A stretch of 64,000 nt of DNA. Source: Amyelois transitella (lineage: Eukaryota > Arthropoda > Insecta > Lepidoptera > Pyralidae). Position numbers and translations under genes: made by a program. Each line of letters begins with the position of its first letter. Position 1 is the stretch's first letter. The stretch covers positions 3,224,001-3,288,000 of the forward strand of contig NC_083520.1 of the NCBI RefSeq assembly GCF_032362555.1, given 5' to 3'. Shown in pieces: positions 59,970-64,000 of this stretch. The notes below the pieces were generated by a model, which made no database searches, was not told where the DNA came from, and saw only the letters and a list, made by a program, of their open reading frames with translations.

Positions 59970-61358
59970 TTATTTATTAAGCGCTAATAACATCAATAGT
60001 AATAAGCCGTATGAAGGTAATAAAGAATTAGAGCTTGATCTAATCGCATCTAAATTTAGCAAAATTGACCTTCCCTCCACTTCGGGCAGGACATCCGTAT
60101 ATCGTTGTAAATAGGTCTTTAAGCAAAAGAGTTCATCATATGGATATGTTTCTTTTGGCAAACCAATAATCATAGTGTAACCATCTCCGCCATTAGAAAT
60201 AAATGTAGGCATTAAGACATTGTATAATTTGTCTTCTTCTATTATGGAATACTTTGGAATATCACACGCAGCACATCTTGCTTTTGCTTCCACCACTCTT
60301 GAGTTTGGGGGAAGTTTCAAATCGTAAACAACTTTTATACCAGAGTACTGGAGAAATTCACCAGGATAATCCAAAAGATTATATTTTGACACTGAATATT
60401 CAATAACTTGTAATAAAACGCTACCGTTCATTGTTACTCTCGATATACTACCTTTGAAAGGTAATACTGTTAGAAGATCTCCTCTTGTTAATACAGCAGG
60501 CTTTCTTGTATGTGTTATGGATGCTCTTATACCTCCTCCCTGAATAATAGCTATAGGTGCATCTGTCCAATGTTTACCAGTGTAATTTTTTACATAGGTA
60601 TAAATCATGGCGTCTGCTATTAAGTTTCCTAAATTACATTCAATTTTCTGACAATTTAAGCCATCTAGTGGAACTAAACTAGTACCCACCACAGCTTGTG
60701 TTGTGTTACTTACTTGCAATCTGTATTTATCGACTATCTTTAAAGTTTCTGTATCCTGTGGAATCGAACTATTTAGAAGAATGGGGTATCCATCAGCAGA
60801 AACCAAATTTCCATTAGTATCGAATATTAAATGCAATTTCCCTAAATACTTTGTATAAGCATATGCTTGTACTACTGGTACTAATTTTCCTGAATGTTGC
60901 ACTACGTAAGTGGGGTACGGTCCTTGAATTTCTTCTGAATCAGGAGAAGTTCCATTCCAAAGGAAAGTATTAGAATGTCCTCCGATAACTAAGTCGATTC
61001 CGTCAACTTCTTTTCCAATTTCTAAATCTTTGCTAAAACCAGAATGCCCTAATGCTATTATAATTTTACACCCTTGATCTTTCAGTTTTGGAACTTCTTC
61101 TTTAAGGGCAACGATTTCATCAATGTATTCTACATCATTTTTCTTTGCTAATATTTTAGTATCTGGTGTCAGGTATCCCACAATGCCAACTTTATGACCT
61201 GAAGTGTTGATGACTACTGATTTCTTGAGATTTGTCTCCTTGGCTAATTCCGGAACTTTAGAAAGAATTAAGTTAGCTGCTAACACTGGAGTGTTTAAAT
61301 TTTCTATGAATGGAGTAAGACCATCCACGTCGTTGTCAAACTCGTGATTTCCAAGGGA
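59970..61358 (-). CDS. 5'-nucleotidase C-terminal exon, copy B
   Basis: One exon of 462 codons after a TTGTTTCAG acceptor, starting SLGNHEFDNDVDG in the same phase as copies A and C. Motifs GNHEFD, ALGHSGFSKD, IGGHSNTFLWNG, IIQGGGIRASI, GDLLTVLPF and SNGGDGY are intact. The C-terminus SYGLLLLMLLALNK looks like a GPI-anchor signal. Only ~300 bp separate its acceptor from the stop of copy C, with no room for a signal-peptide exon that I can recognise. Confidence 0.88.
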   Translation of the reverse strand, partial: SLGNHEFDNDVDGLTPFIENLNTPVLAANLILSKVPELAKETNLKKSVVINTSGHKVGIVGYLTPDTKILAKKNDVEYIDEIVALKEEVPKLKDQGCKIIIALGHSGFSKDLEIGKEVDGIDLVIGGHSNTFLWNGTSPDSEEIQGPYPTYVVQHSGKLVPVVQAYAYTKYLGKLHLIFDTNGNLVSADGYPILLNSSIPQDTETLKIVDKYRLQVSNTTQAVVGTSLVPLDGLNCQKIECNLGNLIADAMIYTYVKNYTGKHWTDAPIAIIQGGGIRASITHTRKPAVLTRGDLLTVLPFKGSISRVTMNGSVLLQVIEYSVSKYNLLDYPGEFLQYSGIKVVYDLKLPPNSRVVEAKARCAACDIPKYSIIEEDKLYNVLMPTFISNGGDGYTMIIGLPKETYPYDELFCLKTYLQRYTDVLPEVEGRSILLNLDAIRSSSNSLLPSYGLLLLMLLALNK

Positions 61359-61587
61359 CTGAAACAAAAATTTGATATTGGACCTTATCAATACTTTAAA
61401 TTTCAACTCTAAAATTAATTAATATATTATATAATTTTAGAATATAATCATTAAATAGAAAAATTAAAAGATTTCACGTTTACACAGATGTATGTAATAT
61501 TATACAACATTATTTTCGTATACTTACAATATGTACTAATATAAACCAACAATTCGGTTATAACATAATATTACCCTATTGGCAAAC

Positions 61588-61593
61588 TTTATT
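61588..61593 (-). terminator. Candidate polyadenylation signal for copy C
   Basis: AATAAA on the minus strand ~70 bp after the copy C stop codon and before the copy B acceptor. It would let copy C serve as a terminal exon on its own. Confidence 0.45.
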
Positions 61594-61663
61594 GTAAATT
61601 CTCTGTTTGAAAGTAAAAAATTAAAACCCTTTTTTTACTGTGTAAGTAATATCAATAACAATT

Positions 61664-63058
61664 TTACCATAAACAGTCCAAAAACATATAAAATATTATA
61701 ATTAAACCTATGGAGCCCTGTATGGATACGGTAGAACTTTTAACCCAATTGAGGTTATCTAAAATTATACGATTTTCTACAGCGTAATATATGGGACTAA
61801 TCTTTTTAAAATAATTAGTAGTACAATTTAATTCATCATAGTCTAAAGCTACTGATGGAAGCCCATTTAGAACTGAAAATCCGTCACCTCCTGTTGAAAG
61901 AAATGATGGCATTAAAATATTGTAATACTGTGAAACGTTCAGAGCAGAATACGTAGGAATATCGCAAGTTCCACAACGAAGTAAAACTCGGGTAACTCTT
62001 TTTCCGCGTTTCTTTTTAAAATCATATTGAACTTGAATTCCAGAAACTTGGAGAAATTGACCGGGAGCACGTTTTGGTCTATAAAAGGCAACGGCGTGTT
62101 CAAGCATCTTTAAAACGTTAGTTCCGTTAACTGATACTTTTGCTAAATTACCACCAAATGGCAAAACTATTAGTACATCGCCTTTCGTTACATTCGCAGG
62201 TAAACTAAGCTTGGCTATAGAAGATCTTATGCCGCCTCCCTGAATTATAGCTATTGGAGCATCGGTCCAACCTACTCCTTTATACTCTGAAGCATATTTA
62301 TTAACCATAGCATCAGCTATAAAGTTACCCATATTACATTCCTTGACGCGACAAGAATGTCCATCTAGAATAACAGAAGTTTGGCCAACAATTATTTCAG
62401 TTTCTTTAAGTACTTCGCCGCGATACTTGTTAACGATAGATAAAACGTCAGGATCCTGAGGTACAGATTTATCTAACAAAATTGGATTTCCATCAAAGCT
62501 GATAAGATCGCCATTAGTGTTAAACACCAAGTGAAGTTTTCCTAAGTATTTTGTATACGCGTAAGCTTGAACTGCAGGAACAGATTTTCCTGACTTTTGC
62601 TTTACTATCGTGGGATATGGGCCTTCAGGTGTTTCCGTTTCATTAGTTAAGCCATTCCATAGAAAGGTATTCGTGTGTCCGCCTATGACGAGATCGATAT
62701 CCTCAACTTTTTTGGCGATCTCGAGATCTTTTGTAAATCCCGAATGACCTAAAGCGATAAATATTTTTACTCCTTCTTTCTTTAATCTGTCTACTTCTTT
62801 TTTGATGGCAGATACTTCTTCTTCGTATATTATATCGTTTCTCACTGCTAAAACTTGCGTTTCTGGTGTTAAATATCCAATAACACCTATTTTGGTATTA
62901 GATATGTTAAATACTACAGAGTTCATAAGGTTTGTTTCTGATTCAAGGGTTGGTTCCATAGTGAGATTGAGATTGGCTGCCAGGACAGGACAGGTCACAT
63001 TTTCAATAAATGGCGTCAATCCAGAAACCCCATTATCCAATTCGTGGTTACCCAGAGA
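61664..63058 (-). CDS. 5'-nucleotidase C-terminal exon, copy C
   Basis: One exon of 464 codons after a TTGTTTCAG acceptor, starting SLGNHELDNGVSG. Motifs GNHELD, ALGHSGFTKD, IGGHTNTFLWNG, IIQGGGIRSSI, GDVLIVLPF and STGGDGF are present. The hydrophobic C-terminus IGLIIIFYMFLDCLW fits a GPI-anchor signal. It is followed by a nearby AATAAA. It is closely similar to copy B, which suggests recent tandem duplication of the exon. Confidence 0.88.
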   Translation of the reverse strand, partial: SLGNHELDNGVSGLTPFIENVTCPVLAANLNLTMEPTLESETNLMNSVVFNISNTKIGVIGYLTPETQVLAVRNDIIYEEEVSAIKKEVDRLKKEGVKIFIALGHSGFTKDLEIAKKVEDIDLVIGGHTNTFLWNGLTNETETPEGPYPTIVKQKSGKSVPAVQAYAYTKYLGKLHLVFNTNGDLISFDGNPILLDKSVPQDPDVLSIVNKYRGEVLKETEIIVGQTSVILDGHSCRVKECNMGNFIADAMVNKYASEYKGVGWTDAPIAIIQGGGIRSSIAKLSLPANVTKGDVLIVLPFGGNLAKVSVNGTNVLKMLEHAVAFYRPKRAPGQFLQVSGIQVQYDFKKKRGKRVTRVLLRCGTCDIPTYSALNVSQYYNILMPSFLSTGGDGFSVLNGLPSVALDYDELNCTTNYFKKISPIYYAVENRIILDNLNWVKSSTVSIQGSIGLIIIFYMFLDCLW

Positions 63059-63599
63059 CTGAAACAAATAAAAAAATATTAAATTCATAATGTAGAAATA
63101 ATACCGAAAATATTATAAAATAGACACCAAATAAGACAGCAAAGATTAGGAAACACCAATAATGCAAGTAGGTAAGGTATGCATAAACATGCAGCATTAA
63201 TTAATATCGCAGGGAGAAAGAAAGAACTCAACTAAACGTTATAATTTTTTGGCAAGCAATACGAATATTTTCATGCTGTTAAAATTTGGTAAACGTTTTG
63301 TTTTAACAAAATATATTTAACAGGCCATCGGTCTGAATAGTAAGAGAGCATGCAAAAGAAATAGAGAAAAGATTCAGAAAGAGCATGCCTGGAATAAATA
63401 CCGTTTAGGTTTGTACTGCTACTTATCCCATATGGTAATATATTCTTATTCTTCCTTAGCTGGTCCAATTTTCACTATCACAAATATTTATGTTTATATA
63501 AAACAATTACATGGTTATAATAGAAATGACTTTGATGGCTGGTTATATCGGGTTAAAATAAAAACATATTTATGTGTTAAAACTATTTTTGTTACAAAA

Positions 63600-64000
63600 T
63601 TAAGAGAGAACACGTGAAAGAACAATAAGTGCAAATATTAAAACAGAAGAAGTGAATGTGGCTGCAGAATCAGGCGCGTTCAGTAAAATAGTACGTCCTG
63701 CTACTTCTGGATATACAGGACTTCTTAGGTTTAAGTATTCTGCTAGACATGTCACCTCATCATAAGCAAGTTCTTCTTGCGGTAAATTAGTAAGCATAGT
63801 AAAACCATATTGTGCGTCCAATAATGACAAAGGCATTATTATTTTGTATTCTCTCCAATCGTCGATAGCAAAGAATTGAGGTACTAAGCATGACCAGCAT
63901 CGAACTACTACAGATACGATTCTTGTACCTGGTTCGTTGTCGAAGTCGTATATAACCCTAACACCCGAAAATTGCAAGAATTGGCCAGAAGGATTTGAAG
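63600..64000 (-). CDS. 5'-nucleotidase C-terminal exon, copy D (cut by window edge)
   Basis: The open frame runs off the window. The visible end reads PSGQFLQFSGVRVIYDF, followed by CWSCLVPQFFAIDDWREYKI, YGFTMLTNLPQEELAYDEVT and a hydrophobic tail SSVLIFALIVLSRVLS. The usual GGDGFTM segment is DAQYGFTM here, so the two glycines and Asp of the substrate-loop motif are changed. It is the most diverged of the four copies. Confidence 0.8.
   Translation of the reverse strand, partial: SNPSGQFLQFSGVRVIYDFDNEPGTRIVSVVVRCWSCLVPQFFAIDDWREYKIIMPLSLLDAQYGFTMLTNLPQEELAYDEVTCLAEYLNLRSPVYPEVAGRTILLNAPDSAATFTSSVLIFALIVLSRVLS

Overview
This is nuclear DNA of an animal, almost certainly a lepidopteran insect (moth or butterfly). 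Genes are split by AT-rich GT-AG introns. The introns and gaps are crowded with short interspersed repeats that I recognise from moth genomes: a ~255-bp element ending in TATGTATG, a tRNA-derived SINE, LINE tails and a Helitron-like element. I rebuilt gene models by hand, checking reading phase at every splice junction. No transcripts or database searches were available.

Layout. (1) 1179-6805, minus: a complete ten-exon homogentisate 1,2-dioxygenase gene (HGD, tyrosine breakdown), with a tRNA-Ser(UGA) gene inside intron 8. (2) 7.4-12.45 kb: AT-rich DNA with little interspersed repeat, possibly a long 3' UTR. (3) 12454-22481, minus: a nine-exon gene for a ~1275-residue protein, disordered at the N-terminus and with a PH domain near the C-terminus. 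(4) 24088-47820, plus: a complete 29-exon gene for the nuclear-pore membrane glycoprotein gp210/NUP210 (1708 residues). Its introns hold most of the repeats, and its 5-kb intron 21 holds an antisense, internally deleted Mutator-like/YqaJ transposon gene. (5) 50539-51567 minus and 51611-54206 plus: OSCP1 and a SMYD4-like SET/MYND methyltransferase, head to head with 43 bp between start codons. (6) 54.2-56.5 kb: a dead LINE fragment and a Harbinger-type MITE. (7) 56553 to the window end, minus: four tandem large exons, each encoding the C-terminal ~460-480 residues of an ecto-5'-nucleotidase with its own stop and GPI-type tail. No N-terminal exon was found between them.

The genes are unrelated housekeeping or metabolic neighbours rather than a pathway cluster. 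The most notable structures are: the 5'-nucleotidase array, which looks like alternative 3'-terminal exons served by upstream N-terminal exons outside the window; a 75-bp triplication in gp210 that creates three in-frame, equal-phase splice donors; the deleted Mutator/YqaJ element with an inverted relic in its own intron; the 43-bp divergent promoter; two adjacent perfect hairpins; a relic duplicated exon; and MITEs with clear target-site duplications.
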